From: an uncultured Pseudomonadota bacterium
Lineage (GTDB): Bacteria; Pseudomonadota; Gammaproteobacteria; Burkholderiales; Eutrophovitaceae
Assembly: GCA_937983055.1 (NCBI GenBank)
Contig: CALJLA010000079.1
Coordinates: forward strand, 1-28,631
Direction of reading: 5' to 3'
Length of the DNA stretch: 28,631 nt
Shown here piece by piece: positions 1 through 7,056 of this stretch. Made by a program: the position numbers and the translations under genes. Position 1 is the first letter of the stretch. Each line of letters begins with the position of its first letter. Under the pieces are notes generated by a model. The model was not told the DNA's origin, ran no database searches, and saw nothing but the letters and a program-made list of their open reading frames with translations.

Positions 1-14
1 CGCGTTTAATGGGC
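1..14 (+). repeat. Leader motif copy 1 (CGCGTTTAATGGGC)
   Basis: This 14-base sequence is identical to positions 1350-1363. In both places it lies 90-115 bases upstream of the start of one of two paralogous secreted-protein genes, and in both it is followed by CCATG, with one extra base here. It may be part of a promoter, an operator or a conserved 5' leader. It sits at the very edge of the window, so any upstream extension cannot be seen. Confidence 0.6.
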
Positions 15-55
15 GCCATGGACGAGACGAACACGCTCCGTCTCGAACGAATACC

Positions 56-69
56 GCGGGGCAACCCGC
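56..69 (+). promoter_or_regulatory. Leader hairpin upstream of first small secreted protein
   Basis: GCGGG and CCCGC are separated by GCAA, giving a short GC hairpin about 58 bases before the start codon at 128. A hairpin with the same arms occurs at 1391-1406, ahead of the paralog at 1454. The shared arms suggest a common leader-RNA structure. Function is unknown. Confidence 0.4.
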
Positions 70-127
70 CTGCGTGAATCGACAAGCAACTCGATCAACT
101 TTCGACTTATCTGAAAAGGAGCCTCAA

Positions 128-382
128 ATGAAAGCTGCCAACATTCTTGCCGCTGCTACCCTCGCCGTTGCCGCATCCGGCGCGTTCGCCGAAACCGGCG
201 TCAAGCTTACCCAGATCGACAACGTTGCCAACGTGTACGGCCGCGCCGCGGTCGCCACGGTCAAGGTCAAGGGCGAAGTGCAGACCGCCGGCGCCCAGGT
301 CGACCGCTCCGGCCGCAACATCGTCGCCAACCGCGGCACAATGGTGGGCAAGGTCGACGCCGTTGACGCCGGACGGTCGTAA
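128..382 (+). CDS. Small secreted protein, paralog A
   Basis: An 84-residue protein of unknown function. Residues 1-21 form a Sec signal peptide (MKAA start, Ala-rich core, cleavage expected after AFA before ETG), leaving a mature chain of about 63 residues. The mature part shares the blocks QID-V-NVYGRA, VQTAGA-V and SGR-I, plus the C-terminal AGRS, with the protein at 1454-1717. The two are clear paralogs. There is no cysteine and no membrane segment after the signal. The start at 128 is chosen because AAAAGGAG lies just upstream and the signal peptide begins there; an upstream in-frame ATG at 74 would bury the signal. A strong terminator follows at 453-484. I do not recognise the family. 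The repeated NVYGR and QTAGA blocks suggest a periplasmic or surface role, but that is a guess. Confidence 0.85.
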   Translation: MKAANILAAATLAVAASGAFAETGVKLTQIDNVANVYGRAAVATVKVKGEVQTAGAQVDRSGRNIVANRGTMVGKVDAVDAGRS

Positions 383-452
383 CAAGCTCGACGGAGCGCC
401 GGCCGCTCTCCCCGGCTGGCGCACCGTCGCTATCTCCTCCCCTGCTGTACTC

Positions 453-484
453 GCGCACCGCGCTCATGCGGTGCGCTTTTTTTT
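453..484 (+). terminator. Rho-independent terminator after paralog A
   Basis: A perfect 9-bp stem (GCGCACCGC at 453-461 with GCGGTGCGC at 468-476) has a 6-base loop and is followed directly by eight T. It ends the transcript of the secreted-protein gene at 128-382. Confidence 0.92.
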
Positions 485-500
485 CGCCGCGAAGCACATG

Positions 501-535
501 AAAACGCCCGGCGCCCGCCAACGGAACGCCGGGCG
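501..535 (-). terminator. Rho-independent terminator for the PepSY-like gene
   Basis: CGCCCGGCG (505-513) pairs with CGCCGGGCG (527-535). Read on the minus strand, the stem is followed by TTTT (501-504). It lies just past the stop of the minus-strand gene at 557-925, so the two convergent genes have separate terminators. Confidence 0.8.
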
Positions 536-556
536 CGGGCGACTCAGCGCCGGCAC

Positions 557-925
557 TTACACGCCGCTTCGATGGCTGGTGAACTCTTTCAACAGCATCG
601 GATCCGGTCGCGGTGCGATCTTTCCGGTGTCCGCGTCGATCTGCATGTCGATCACGCCCCGGCCATCGGGGTTCTCCACCGCGATCAGGTATGCGGGCCC
701 ATTGGCGGCTGATACCAGTTGAGCCTTGACCGCCGGCCCGCCGAATCGGGCCTCGGCTCTAAGGATAGCGCTCGACATCGGCACGTTGACGTTGGACGTC
801 ACCATACCCACCGGCGCGGACATGCGTGCGCGCTCATCCGGTACGGTCTGCGCGGCGCTCGCGAGCCCGCCCGCCAGGAGCGCACCCGCAGCGCATGCGG
901 TCAGCAGATAGCGTTTGGTCTTCAT
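557..925 (-). CDS. Secreted PepSY-like domain protein
   Basis: A 122-residue protein with an N-terminal Sec signal peptide (MKTKRYLL, then an Ala/Gly-rich core, cleavage near residue 25). The mature part carries one PepSY-like unit at about residues 48-108: an N-terminal helix (SSAILRAEARFGG), a strand region (VKAQLV, PAYLIAVENPDG) and the hallmark tail IDADTGKI. PepSY domains are known as small extracytoplasmic modules that inhibit or modulate proteases and enzymes. No catalytic residues are visible, so a binding or inhibitory role is the fair reading. The start at 925 is set by GGAGGC upstream and by the signal peptide; longer in-frame starts lack both. It is encoded opposite to, and between, the two paralogous secreted proteins, which hints at a shared extracytoplasmic context. 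Confidence 0.85.
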   Translation of the reverse strand: MKTKRYLLTACAAGALLAGGLASAAQTVPDERARMSAPVGMVTSNVNVPMSSAILRAEARFGGPAVKAQLVSAANGPAYLIAVENPDGRGVIDMQIDADTGKIAPRPDPMLLKEFTSHRSGV

Positions 926-1231
926 TGCAGCCTCCTTTCCTGCGTGAACGCGGCGCGGCGGCGGAGCAGGCAGCCCCGCAGCTGCCCCGCGCGACGGCCT
1001 CATGCCATCTGCAGGAGGGAAAACCGCGCGGCACGAAAGTTCATGCACCAGCGACCCGGCTTTCACGATCCGCAATCGACACGCCAGGCCGGACGCAGCT
1101 GCAGGCGCCTCTGCCGGCGGCCGGTGGTCGGGCGCTTGCATTGCATTTGCAACAATCGGCACGAACTCGCCCTCGTATCGGTGGTCCATACCGCCATGGC
1201 ATGCATACGAAAATAGCTTTAGAACTCACCC

Positions 1232-1237
1232 TATAAT
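1232..1237 (+). promoter_or_regulatory. Possible -10 element
   Basis: An exact TATAAT hexamer stands in an AT-rich patch upstream of the secreted-protein gene at 1454. There is no recognisable -35 at 16-18 bases, and use of it would give a leader of about 210 bases. It is a weak candidate only. Confidence 0.25.
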
Positions 1238-1349
1238 TCATTGTATTGAGAGATGCGGTGTAGGTTTGTTTTAGCGAGAGTTCCCGAATTTTGATTCCAT
1301 ATCGGAATACAGCCTATTACCAGGATGGCCTATGCGGCACCGCACGAGT

Positions 1350-1363
1350 CGCGTTTAATGGGC
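1350..1363 (+). repeat. Leader motif copy 2 (CGCGTTTAATGGGC)
   Basis: Identical to positions 1-14, in the same orientation, and in the same place relative to a paralogous secreted-protein gene (start at 1454). Conservation across otherwise diverged upstream DNA points to a functional site. Confidence 0.6.
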
Positions 1364-1390
1364 CCATGCAACGTTTCGACGGCGTTGGAT

Positions 1391-1406
1391 GCGGGCACGA
1401 TCCCGC
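1391..1406 (+). promoter_or_regulatory. Leader hairpin upstream of second small secreted protein
   Basis: GCGGG and CCCGC arms, 6-base loop, 47 bases before the start codon at 1454. It has the same arms as the hairpin at 56-69 in the leader of the paralog. Function is unknown. Confidence 0.4.
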
Positions 1407-1453
1407 GCCGGATCCGAAAGAGTTTTTTAACCACAGATGAAAAGGAGCGAACA

Positions 1454-1717
1454 ATGAAAGCAACCAAACTGATGCTCGCCGCCGGTCTTGCACTTGCCAG
1501 CACCGCTGCGCTCGCGGAGACCGGCACCTCGGTGAAGACCTACCAGATCGACAGCGTGACCAATGTTTACGGCCGCGCCGGTGTGGCGGCAGTGCAGATC
1601 AAGGGCAACGTGCAGACCGCCGGCGCCGAAGTGAACCAGTCGGGCCGCAGCATCGCCAAGACGGCGGACAGCCGCCTGGTCACGACCGAAGCCCAGCTGA
1701 ACGCCGGCCGCTCGTAA
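1454..1717 (+). CDS. Small secreted protein, paralog B
   Basis: An 87-residue protein, paralogous to the one at 128-382. The Sec signal peptide (MKATKLML, then an Ala/Leu-rich core) is expected to be cut after ALA, giving a mature chain beginning ETG. It shares the blocks QID-V-NVYGRAGVA, VQTAGA-V, SGR-I and the terminal AGRS with paralog A. The region between the last two blocks (about residues 70-82) differs in length and sequence. AAAGGAG sits 7 bases upstream of the ATG and the signal peptide starts there, so the in-frame ATG at 1325 is rejected. There are no cysteines. Function is unrecognised. Being a duplicated gene with a conserved leader and its own terminator, it looks independently expressed and possibly differently regulated from its sister. 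Confidence 0.87.
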   Translation: MKATKLMLAAGLALASTAALAETGTSVKTYQIDSVTNVYGRAGVAAVQIKGNVQTAGAEVNQSGRSIAKTADSRLVTTEAQLNAGRS

Positions 1718-1752
1718 CCGCAGCCGCAGTACAACTCTCCCTCCCTGAAAGT

Positions 1753-1784
1753 GAGCGCGCCGCGCGAGCGGCGCGCTCTTTTTT
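1753..1784 (+). terminator. Rho-independent terminator after paralog B
   Basis: A perfect 11-bp stem (GAGCGCGCCGC at 1753-1763 with its complement at 1768-1778), a GCGA tetraloop and six T at 1779-1784. It is a very strong terminator. Confidence 0.93.
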
Positions 1785-1945
1785 GCGCCGCGCATTCGCT
1801 GCGGCGCGCGCAGGTTCATTCGCACGCAGCATGAATGTTATGAAACCGCACGACTGTTTCAGGACGGCTGCACGCGTTGAAATAATGGTCAACGCGACGA
1901 TGCGTCGCCCCGAACTCCATCACATGCAATCGAGGAACATCCATC

Positions 1946-3031
1946 ATGAGCGACCAAACCAAGACCCACCTGTTCTCGCCGATCGGCCTGGGACCGTTCT
2001 CCCTCGCCAATCGGATCGTCATGGCGCCGATGACGCGAAACCGCGCGGGCGCGGGCGACGTGCCCGGCGAGCTGAACGCGCGCTACTACGCGCAGCGCGC
2101 CTCGGCCGGCCTGATCATCACCGAGGCGTCGCAGGTCTCGCCGCAAGGCAAGGGCTATCCCGCCACACCGGGAATCTACAGCCCCGAGCAGGTACAGGGC
2201 TGGCGCCTGGTCACCAACGCCGTGCACCGCAAGGGCGGCCGCATCTTTCTTCAGCTGTGGCATGTAGGGCGCATTTCGCACCCCAAGCTGCAACTGGACA
2301 GCGCGACTCCGGTAGCGCCGTCCGCCGTGAAACCGGCAGGCCAGACTTTCACCGGGGCCGGCATGGATGATTTCGTCACGCCGCGCGCCCTGGAAACCGA
2401 GGAGATCGCCGGCATCGTGGAGGATTTCCGCCGGGGGGCAGCGAACGCGCGCGAGGCTGGCTTCGACGGGGTGGAGATCCACGCTGCAAACGGCTACCTG
2501 ATCGACCAGTTCCTGCGCGAGGGCAGCAACCGCCGCGACGACCGTTACGGCGGCACACTGGAGAACCGCGCGCGCTTCCTGCTCGAAGTCACCGAGGCGG
2601 TGGTATGCGCGGTGGGCGCCGAACGCGTCGGGGTTCGACTCTCGCCCAACTCGAGCTTCAACGACATGCGCGATTCCGATCCGCAAACCACCTTCGAGTA
2701 TGCGGCCGCGAAGCTGCGCCGGTTCGGTCTGGCGTATCTGCATGCCGTCAACACTGCAGAAGCAGACTTCGATTTCCGCCGGCTGCGCGAGGCTTTCGCC
2801 GGCCGTTTCATCATCAATGGCAGCTACACCCGGGACCGCGCCAATGCTTCGATTGCCAGCGGCGAGGCCGACCTGGTGTCTTTCGGGGCGCTGTTTCTCG
2901 CCAACCCCGACCTGCCGCAACGTTTCGCCCAAAACGCGCCGCTCAACCCGCCGGACCGGTCGACGTTCTATGGAGGCACCGATAAGGGTTATACCGATTA
3001 CCCGGCGCTCAGTGAGCAGGCGGCTGCGTAG
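1946..3031 (+). CDS. Old Yellow Enzyme family FMN oxidoreductase (NemA/XenA-B-like alkene reductase)
   Basis: A 361-residue flavoprotein, the usual length of bacterial Old Yellow Enzymes. These are TIM-barrel FMN enzymes that reduce activated C=C bonds of enals, enones, nitroesters or N-ethylmaleimide with NAD(P)H. Visible family marks: MAPMTRNR at residues 26-33 (the Thr that tunes the flavin), the FLQLWHVGR block at 101-109, the substrate pair H179/N182 with Y184 in GVEIHAANGYL, DDRYGGTLENR at 198-208, R231, and the C-terminal FGALFLANPDLP phosphate-binding end. GAGGA precedes the ATG at the right distance. It stands alone, with no catabolic partner in the same direction. The role is likely detoxification of electrophiles or xenobiotics; the exact substrate cannot be read from the sequence. 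Confidence 0.95.
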   Translation: MSDQTKTHLFSPIGLGPFSLANRIVMAPMTRNRAGAGDVPGELNARYYAQRASAGLIITEASQVSPQGKGYPATPGIYSPEQVQGWRLVTNAVHRKGGRIFLQLWHVGRISHPKLQLDSATPVAPSAVKPAGQTFTGAGMDDFVTPRALETEEIAGIVEDFRRGAANAREAGFDGVEIHAANGYLIDQFLREGSNRRDDRYGGTLENRARFLLEVTEAVVCAVGAERVGVRLSPNSSFNDMRDSDPQTTFEYAAAKLRRFGLAYLHAVNTAEADFDFRRLREAFAGRFIINGSYTRDRANASIASGEADLVSFGALFLANPDLPQRFAQNAPLNPPDRSTFYGGTDKGYTDYPALSEQAAA

Positions 3032-3103
3032 CGCCACCGCCACGAGGCCGGCGGCAGCACCGACGCTCCCCGCAAACCAAGAGAGAAAGTCCCGCGCGCG
3101 TGT

Positions 3104-3145
3104 AGAAAAGAAGGCAAGCCGGCTCGCGGAGAGCATCGGCTTGCC
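3104..3145 (-). terminator. Probable terminator of the universal stress protein gene
   Basis: GGCAAGCCG (3113-3121) pairs with CGGCTTGCC (3137-3145). On the minus strand the 9-bp stem is followed by the T-rich TTCTTTTC. It lies about 120 bases past the stop of the minus-strand gene ending at 3267. The loop is long (15 bases), so strength is uncertain. Confidence 0.5.
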
Positions 3146-3266
3146 GAAGTGGCCCTGGCGTCCTGCGAGTTCGCGTCCCTGGTGCGCACGACCACGCGGG
3201 TTCTGCGGCCTCGCGCCGCAGCTGGCGATTGGCGCAGCTCGCGCGGCGCGGCGCCCGCGCCCGCGC

Positions 3267-3698
3267 TTACTTGACCAGCAGTACCGGCACTTCGGACACG
3301 TGCAGGGTCTTGGTCGCCACCGAGCCCAGCACCAGGCTGCGAATGCTGCCGAGCCCGCGGGTGCCCATGACGATCAGCTCGCAGTGATACTTTTTGGCGA
3401 ACTCGGCAATCGCATGCGCCGGGTCGCCAATGCCGGCATGGGCGTCGACCGGGATGCCGGCCGCCTCGGGCTTCGCCTTGGCGTCGGCCAGCATTTTCAG
3501 TGCAGCCTCCTCTCGCGCTTTCTCGATGGCCTTCAAATCGGACAAGCGGTCGTTGAACACGACTTCGCGCATCAGAATCTGCTCGCGTACGTTGAGCAAA
3601 TGCACCCGCAGCTGCTTCTTGTCCAGAACGCGCAGCAGTTCGTCGACGGCGCGCATTGCGCACTCCGAGCCGTCGAAAGGCAGCAGCACCGTGGTCAT
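3267..3698 (-). CDS. Universal stress protein, UspA family
   Basis: A 143-residue single-domain UspA-fold protein. The N-terminus MTTVLLPFDGSE is the classic first strand with the ATP-contacting Asp. The C-terminus has the ATP-binding signature G-2x-G-9x-G(S/T) as GTRGLGSIR...LGS, followed by VSEVPVLLVK. This marks the ATP-binding class of Usp, whose members respond to starvation, oxidative or anaerobic stress through nucleotide-dependent partner binding. AAGGAG precedes the ATG at 3698. It is a single gene, convergent with the Old Yellow Enzyme gene and followed by a possible terminator. It has no visible link to its neighbour at 3792. Confidence 0.95.
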   Translation of the reverse strand: MTTVLLPFDGSECAMRAVDELLRVLDKKQLRVHLLNVREQILMREVVFNDRLSDLKAIEKAREEAALKMLADAKAKPEAAGIPVDAHAGIGDPAHAIAEFAKKYHCELIVMGTRGLGSIRSLVLGSVATKTLHVSEVPVLLVK

Positions 3699-3791
3699 GA
3701 CATGCTCCTTGCACCGTGATTCACACCCGCCGATGATCGCAGCGGCATGCGACCGGCCGCTTGACTCAGGTCAAGCGGCGTCCGCCGCCCG

Positions 3792-4796
3792 TCAGCGCGG
3801 CGGCACCGCGTCCACGAAGCGGTTGGTAAAGGCATTCTCCAGCCGGATGTCCGGCCGCGCCTGCACCGCCGGCTCGAACCCGCGCAGCACCCTGAGCATC
3901 TGCGCCGCGTCTTCCGGCGGGATGCGCCCGGAGCGCGAATAGCTCACTCGCTGGCGCTCGAACGCGCGCAGATACAGCCCGCGGTCGCCGAGCAGATAAT
4001 GCGGCGGCACCGCGCGGGCGACCTCCTCCGGCGATGCCTTGGCCAGCCAGCGCAGCGCGCGCACCATCGCGTTGGCGAGCGCCTGCGCGGTGCCCGGGTT
4101 CTGCCGCAGCCAGGATTGCCTCGTGTACAGGCACCCCGACGGCAGCGCCGCCCCAAACAGCGATCGGGCGCCCTGCTCGCTCACCGTTTCGACGACGACC
4201 TCGACCGCGCCCTCGCGCTCCAGCAGGGAAATAGCCGGTTCGATATTGGCGATGGCGTCGAGGTGGCCCGCCTTCATCGCCGCGACGGCGCTGGGCCCGG
4301 TGCCCACGCCGATCACCGACACGTCGTCGCGGGTCAGGCCGCCCCGCGCGAGCAGCGCATTCACGAACATGTGCGTGCTGGAACCAGGCGCGGTGACGCC
4401 GATCTTCATGCCTTTCAGATCCTGCGGGCCGCGCCAGCGGGCGGCGCTCGATTTCGCCACGCCCAGCGAAATGGCGGGCGTGCCGCCCTGGAGCACGAAG
4501 GCGGTCAGCGTCTGGCCGCGCGCCTGCATGACAATGGTGTGATCGAATCCGCCGGAGACGACGTCGGCGCTGCCACCCATCATCGCCTGCAGCGCTTTGG
4601 CGCCGCCGGCAAAGTCGAGAATCTCGACCTGCAGCCCCTCATCGCGAAAGTAACCGAGCTGCTCGGCCAGCGTCAGCGGCAGGTAGTACAGCGTCGCCTT
4701 ACCGCCGACGGCGATGGTGACGCGCGGGTTTTCCGGCCGGGCGTGAACAGCGGCGGCCAGCGTCGCCAGCAGCAGGAGGCACAGCAAACGTTTCAT
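3792..4796 (-). CDS. NMT1/THI5-type ABC transporter substrate-binding protein
   Basis: A 334-residue periplasmic binding protein of the nitrate/sulfonate/taurine/thiamine-precursor class. The signal peptide is MKRLLCLLLLATLAAAVHA, cut before RPENP. The mature domain begins with VTIAVGGKATLYYLPLTLAEQLGYF, continues with VEILDFAGGAKALQAMMGGSADVVSGGFDHTI, and has the inter-lobe block GMKIGVTAPGSSTHMF; all are typical of this fold. The start at 4796 is chosen for the signal peptide. Its ribosome site is weak, and an upstream in-frame start at 4874 would add 26 residues before the signal. No ATPase or permease gene lies next to it, so it is an orphan subunit in this window. The ligand is likely a small anion or heteroaromatic compound but is not predictable. 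Confidence 0.85.
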   Translation of the reverse strand: MKRLLCLLLLATLAAAVHARPENPRVTIAVGGKATLYYLPLTLAEQLGYFRDEGLQVEILDFAGGAKALQAMMGGSADVVSGGFDHTIVMQARGQTLTAFVLQGGTPAISLGVAKSSAARWRGPQDLKGMKIGVTAPGSSTHMFVNALLARGGLTRDDVSVIGVGTGPSAVAAMKAGHLDAIANIEPAISLLEREGAVEVVVETVSEQGARSLFGAALPSGCLYTRQSWLRQNPGTAQALANAMVRALRWLAKASPEEVARAVPPHYLLGDRGLYLRAFERQRVSYSRSGRIPPEDAAQMLRVLRGFEPAVQARPDIRLENAFTNRFVDAVPPR

Positions 4797-5187
4797 GGAT
4801 CGGTCTTCGCAACAGGTCGGATGCCTTGAGTGTACCGGCTGCTCCGGATCGGCACCGAGGATGGCTTGCGACAACTGCCTCAGCGGCCTGCGACACCTGT
4901 TACTCGACCAAGCTGCCGCACGCCACCGCTGCTTGAATTATCTACCTGGGCAGTTCGTCCGGAATACCGCGCGCCCGGCCGTATCTTCCTGTATTCGCCA
5001 TGAATTCACCGGGCGAGCGACCGCGCCTTTGAAGGGGGCCACGGGCCTGACTGGGCATGCAGGGCGCTGGCATCGATCCTGCGTTTCGACCCACACGACC
5101 GGCCGGGCGCAGACCGTGGCCACCGCCGGCGAGGATGCATCTGAAACAGGCATTCGATAAGAAACTCGACTTGGAGGAGGAAGCCAC
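4797..5187. other. Divergent intergenic region, 391 bases
   Basis: No credible gene or RNA was recognised between the orphan binding protein (minus) and the four-cysteine protein (plus). The only clear signal is the ribosome binding site at 5172-5184. Promoters for both directions must be here if the genes are expressed, but I see no convincing -35/-10 pair. Confidence 0.5.
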
Positions 5188-5463
5188 ATGAAGACCTTGC
5201 GATACGCCGTCGTGGCCGCAGCGGCGTTGCTCGCCACGGGCATCGCTTCGGCCGGACATCACGAAGGCGAAAAAGAGCGGCTGGAACGCGCCGGGAACTG
5301 CCGCGATGCCAAGCAGCAGATGGACTACTTCTGCAACCCGCAGAACAGCGCGAACGACACCATGGTTGCCGTCGGCACTGCGTGTAACAACGCCAAGAAC
5401 AACGTCAAGGCGGCCTGCGAGGGCATCGACCAGCCCGACGCCGAGTACAAGTTCGAGCAGTAA
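5188..5463 (+). CDS. Small secreted four-cysteine protein
   Basis: A 91-residue protein. Residues 1-22 are a Sec signal peptide (MKTLRYAVV, an Ala-rich core, cleavage near ASA|GHH). The mature part is hydrophilic, begins with a His/Glu-rich stretch (GHHEGEKER) and has four cysteines at 38, 49, 66 and 77, spaced evenly enough for two disulfides. There is no CXXCH heme motif. The family is not recognised. It is 57 bases upstream of the amidohydrolase gene. Both genes share the identical ribosome-site sequence TGGAGGAGGAAGC (5172-5184 and 5508-5520), so they very likely form one unit. A helper, chaperone or partner role for the exported enzyme is an inference from this context only. Confidence 0.82.
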   Translation: MKTLRYAVVAAAALLATGIASAGHHEGEKERLERAGNCRDAKQQMDYFCNPQNSANDTMVAVGTACNNAKNNVKAACEGIDQPDAEYKFEQ

Positions 5464-5520
5464 CCCCGAATCCGGCTCGACCGGAGACGTGGTCATTACA
5501 ACCCAGATGGAGGAGGAAGC

Positions 5521-6930
5521 ATGACGATGCAACGACACATCGGCGTTCACATGAGCGACGACGAATACAAGCAGTGCGAGTACGCGGACGAAGCCGCGTT
5601 CCGCTCGCCCGTTCCGACGCAGGTCGTGTCCAACGGCGAGTACAATCCCCTGCCGCAAACCGAGGACCAGAAGAAGGTCGAAGGTCTGATCAAGGAGATG
5701 GCCGATTACCAGGCGAAGCGTCATGGCATGGATCGTCGCCGCTTCCTTGCCACCAGCGCCGGCATGGCGACCGCCTTCCTCGCGATGAACAAGGTGTTCG
5801 GGCCGATCTTCGACGTGTCGGAGGCCGAGGCTGCGGACATGCAGATGTCGAATTACCGCGCGGCGCAGCTCTCCAACCAGTTCATCTTCGATGACCAGAC
5901 CCACTTCATCCGCGACGACTTCCAGCAGGAAGGCCTGCTCGGGCTGACCAAGTGGGCGGTTGGCGCCAAGGTCAATCCGAACATCACGGATGCGCCGATG
6001 ACGCTGTCGCGCTACAAGATGGAGAACTACCTCAAGGAAATCTTCCTCGACAGCGACACCAAAATCTCGCTGCTCTCCGGCGCGCCCTTCGACGACCCGT
6101 CATGGTGGCTGATCTCCAACGACGCCATCCAGAACGCCTGCCGCGCGGTCAACAAGATGGCGGGCGGCACCCGCATGCTCGGCCACACGGTCATCACGCC
6201 GAAGTACCCGAACTGGATGGACGAGGTGGATCGCGGGATCGAGGAACTGCACCCGGTGTCCTGGAAGTCCTACACCATCGGCGACCCGTTCGGCCCATCG
6301 AAGTACGCCTGGCGCCTGGACGATGAGAAGCTGATGTACCCGTTCTACGAGAAAGCGATCAAGTCCGGCAGCAACACCATCCGTATCCACAAGGGCCTGA
6401 TGCCGCGCGACTATGAAAAAGCCTTCGCCGGCACCTGGCAGCACGCCACGGTGGACGATCTCGGCAAGGCCGCCAAGGATTGGCCGGGCATGAACTTCGT
6501 GATCTACCATTCGGCGCTGCGGCCCTGGCTGGCCGACACGCCCGAACTGGAGATGGCGCAGTTCGAAAAGAACAGCTACATCCAGTGGTCGACCGACCTT
6601 GCCCGCATTCCGGAGAAGTTCGGGGTCAACAACGTGTACGCGGAGCTCGGCAGCACCTTCGCCAGTACCTGCGTCACCAACCCGCGCTTCTGCGCCGCCT
6701 TCCTTGGCCAGCTGGTGAACCTGATGGGGCCGGAGCGGGTGGTATGGGGTTCGGACTCGGTCTGGTATGGCAGCCCGCAGTGGCAGATCGAAGCCATGCG
6801 CCGCCTCGAGATCCCTGCCGACATGATGAAGAAGCAGGGCTGGAAGACCCCGCTTGGCGGGCCGAACAGCGAAGTCAAGCAGAAGATCTTCGGCCTCAAT
6901 GCCGCGCATCTGTACGGTCTGGACATCTAG
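5521..6930 (+). CDS. Tat-exported amidohydrolase (Amidohydrolase_2 family), ended by an in-frame TAG
   Basis: A 469-residue TIM-barrel metal-dependent hydrolase of the Amidohydrolase_2 (ACMSD-like) type. A hydrophilic N-terminal extension of about 70 residues precedes a twin-arginine signal (RRRFL at 72-76, then a weakly hydrophobic AGMATAFLAM stretch). The barrel starts at FIFDDQTHF; the usual HxH metal pair appears as Q126-T-H128. Further likely active-site residues are H330 in VIYHSA and D412 in WGSDSVW. The C-terminal GLNAAHLYGLD is typical, but in relatives as I recall them the chain continues about 30-45 residues with an EY-AMG--RSN-AYGY block. Here that block is found in the same frame just beyond the TAG at 6928-6930. 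Start at 5521 has AGGAGG only 4 bases away; ATG 5527 is an alternative. It follows the four-cysteine protein in one unit. Confidence 0.85.
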   Translation: MTMQRHIGVHMSDDEYKQCEYADEAAFRSPVPTQVVSNGEYNPLPQTEDQKKVEGLIKEMADYQAKRHGMDRRRFLATSAGMATAFLAMNKVFGPIFDVSEAEAADMQMSNYRAAQLSNQFIFDDQTHFIRDDFQQEGLLGLTKWAVGAKVNPNITDAPMTLSRYKMENYLKEIFLDSDTKISLLSGAPFDDPSWWLISNDAIQNACRAVNKMAGGTRMLGHTVITPKYPNWMDEVDRGIEELHPVSWKSYTIGDPFGPSKYAWRLDDEKLMYPFYEKAIKSGSNTIRIHKGLMPRDYEKAFAGTWQHATVDDLGKAAKDWPGMNFVIYHSALRPWLADTPELEMAQFEKNSYIQWSTDLARIPEKFGVNNVYAELGSTFASTCVTNPRFCAAFLGQLVNLMGPERVVWGSDSVWYGSPQWQIEAMRRLEIPADMMKKQGWKTPLGGPNSEVKQKIFGLNAAHLYGLDI

Positions 6931-6936
6931 TTCAGC

Positions 6937-7056
6937 ATGGAAAAGCCGTTCACCTACGATCAGATCGCACAGATCAAGCAGGAGTACCTGGCGATGGGCG
7001 GCGAGCGCAGCAATGCCGCCTATGGCTACATCGCGAAGAAGGGCGTTACCGCCTGA
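6937..7056 (+). pseudogene. Detached C-terminal segment of the amidohydrolase, beyond the TAG
   Basis: Directly after the TAG at 6928-6930 the same frame stays open to a TGA at 7054-7056. It encodes FS and then 39 residues from an ATG at 6937 (MEKPFTYDQIAQIK, EYLAMGGERSNAAYGYIAKK). The EY-AMGG-RSN-AYGY pattern is what normally closes this amidohydrolase family. The segment therefore looks like the natural C-terminus, cut off by one stop codon; CAG to TAG is the simplest change. Alternatives are readthrough of TAG, translational restart at the ATG (no good ribosome site is seen), or a sequencing error. The strong terminator 32 bases after the TGA, and its absence after the TAG, shows the transcription unit still includes this segment. 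Confidence 0.7.

Larger units (their letters stand above)
926..1453. other. Divergent intergenic region, 528 bases
   Basis: No credible gene was seen. The half next to the PepSY-like gene is GC-rich. Around 1205-1325 the sequence becomes AT-rich and includes a perfect TATAAT at 1232-1237, without a convincing -35 at normal spacing. TTCC and GGAA half-sites around ATATC lie near 1295. The right end carries the leader motif (1350-1363) and the leader hairpin (1391-1406) of the next gene. The stretch most likely holds the promoters of both flanking genes. Confidence 0.6.

Noticed and set aside
128..1717. The duplicated secreted genes as ends of a mobile element
   Set aside because: There are no transposase, terminal inverted repeats or target duplications; the similarity is confined to coding parts and leader motif.
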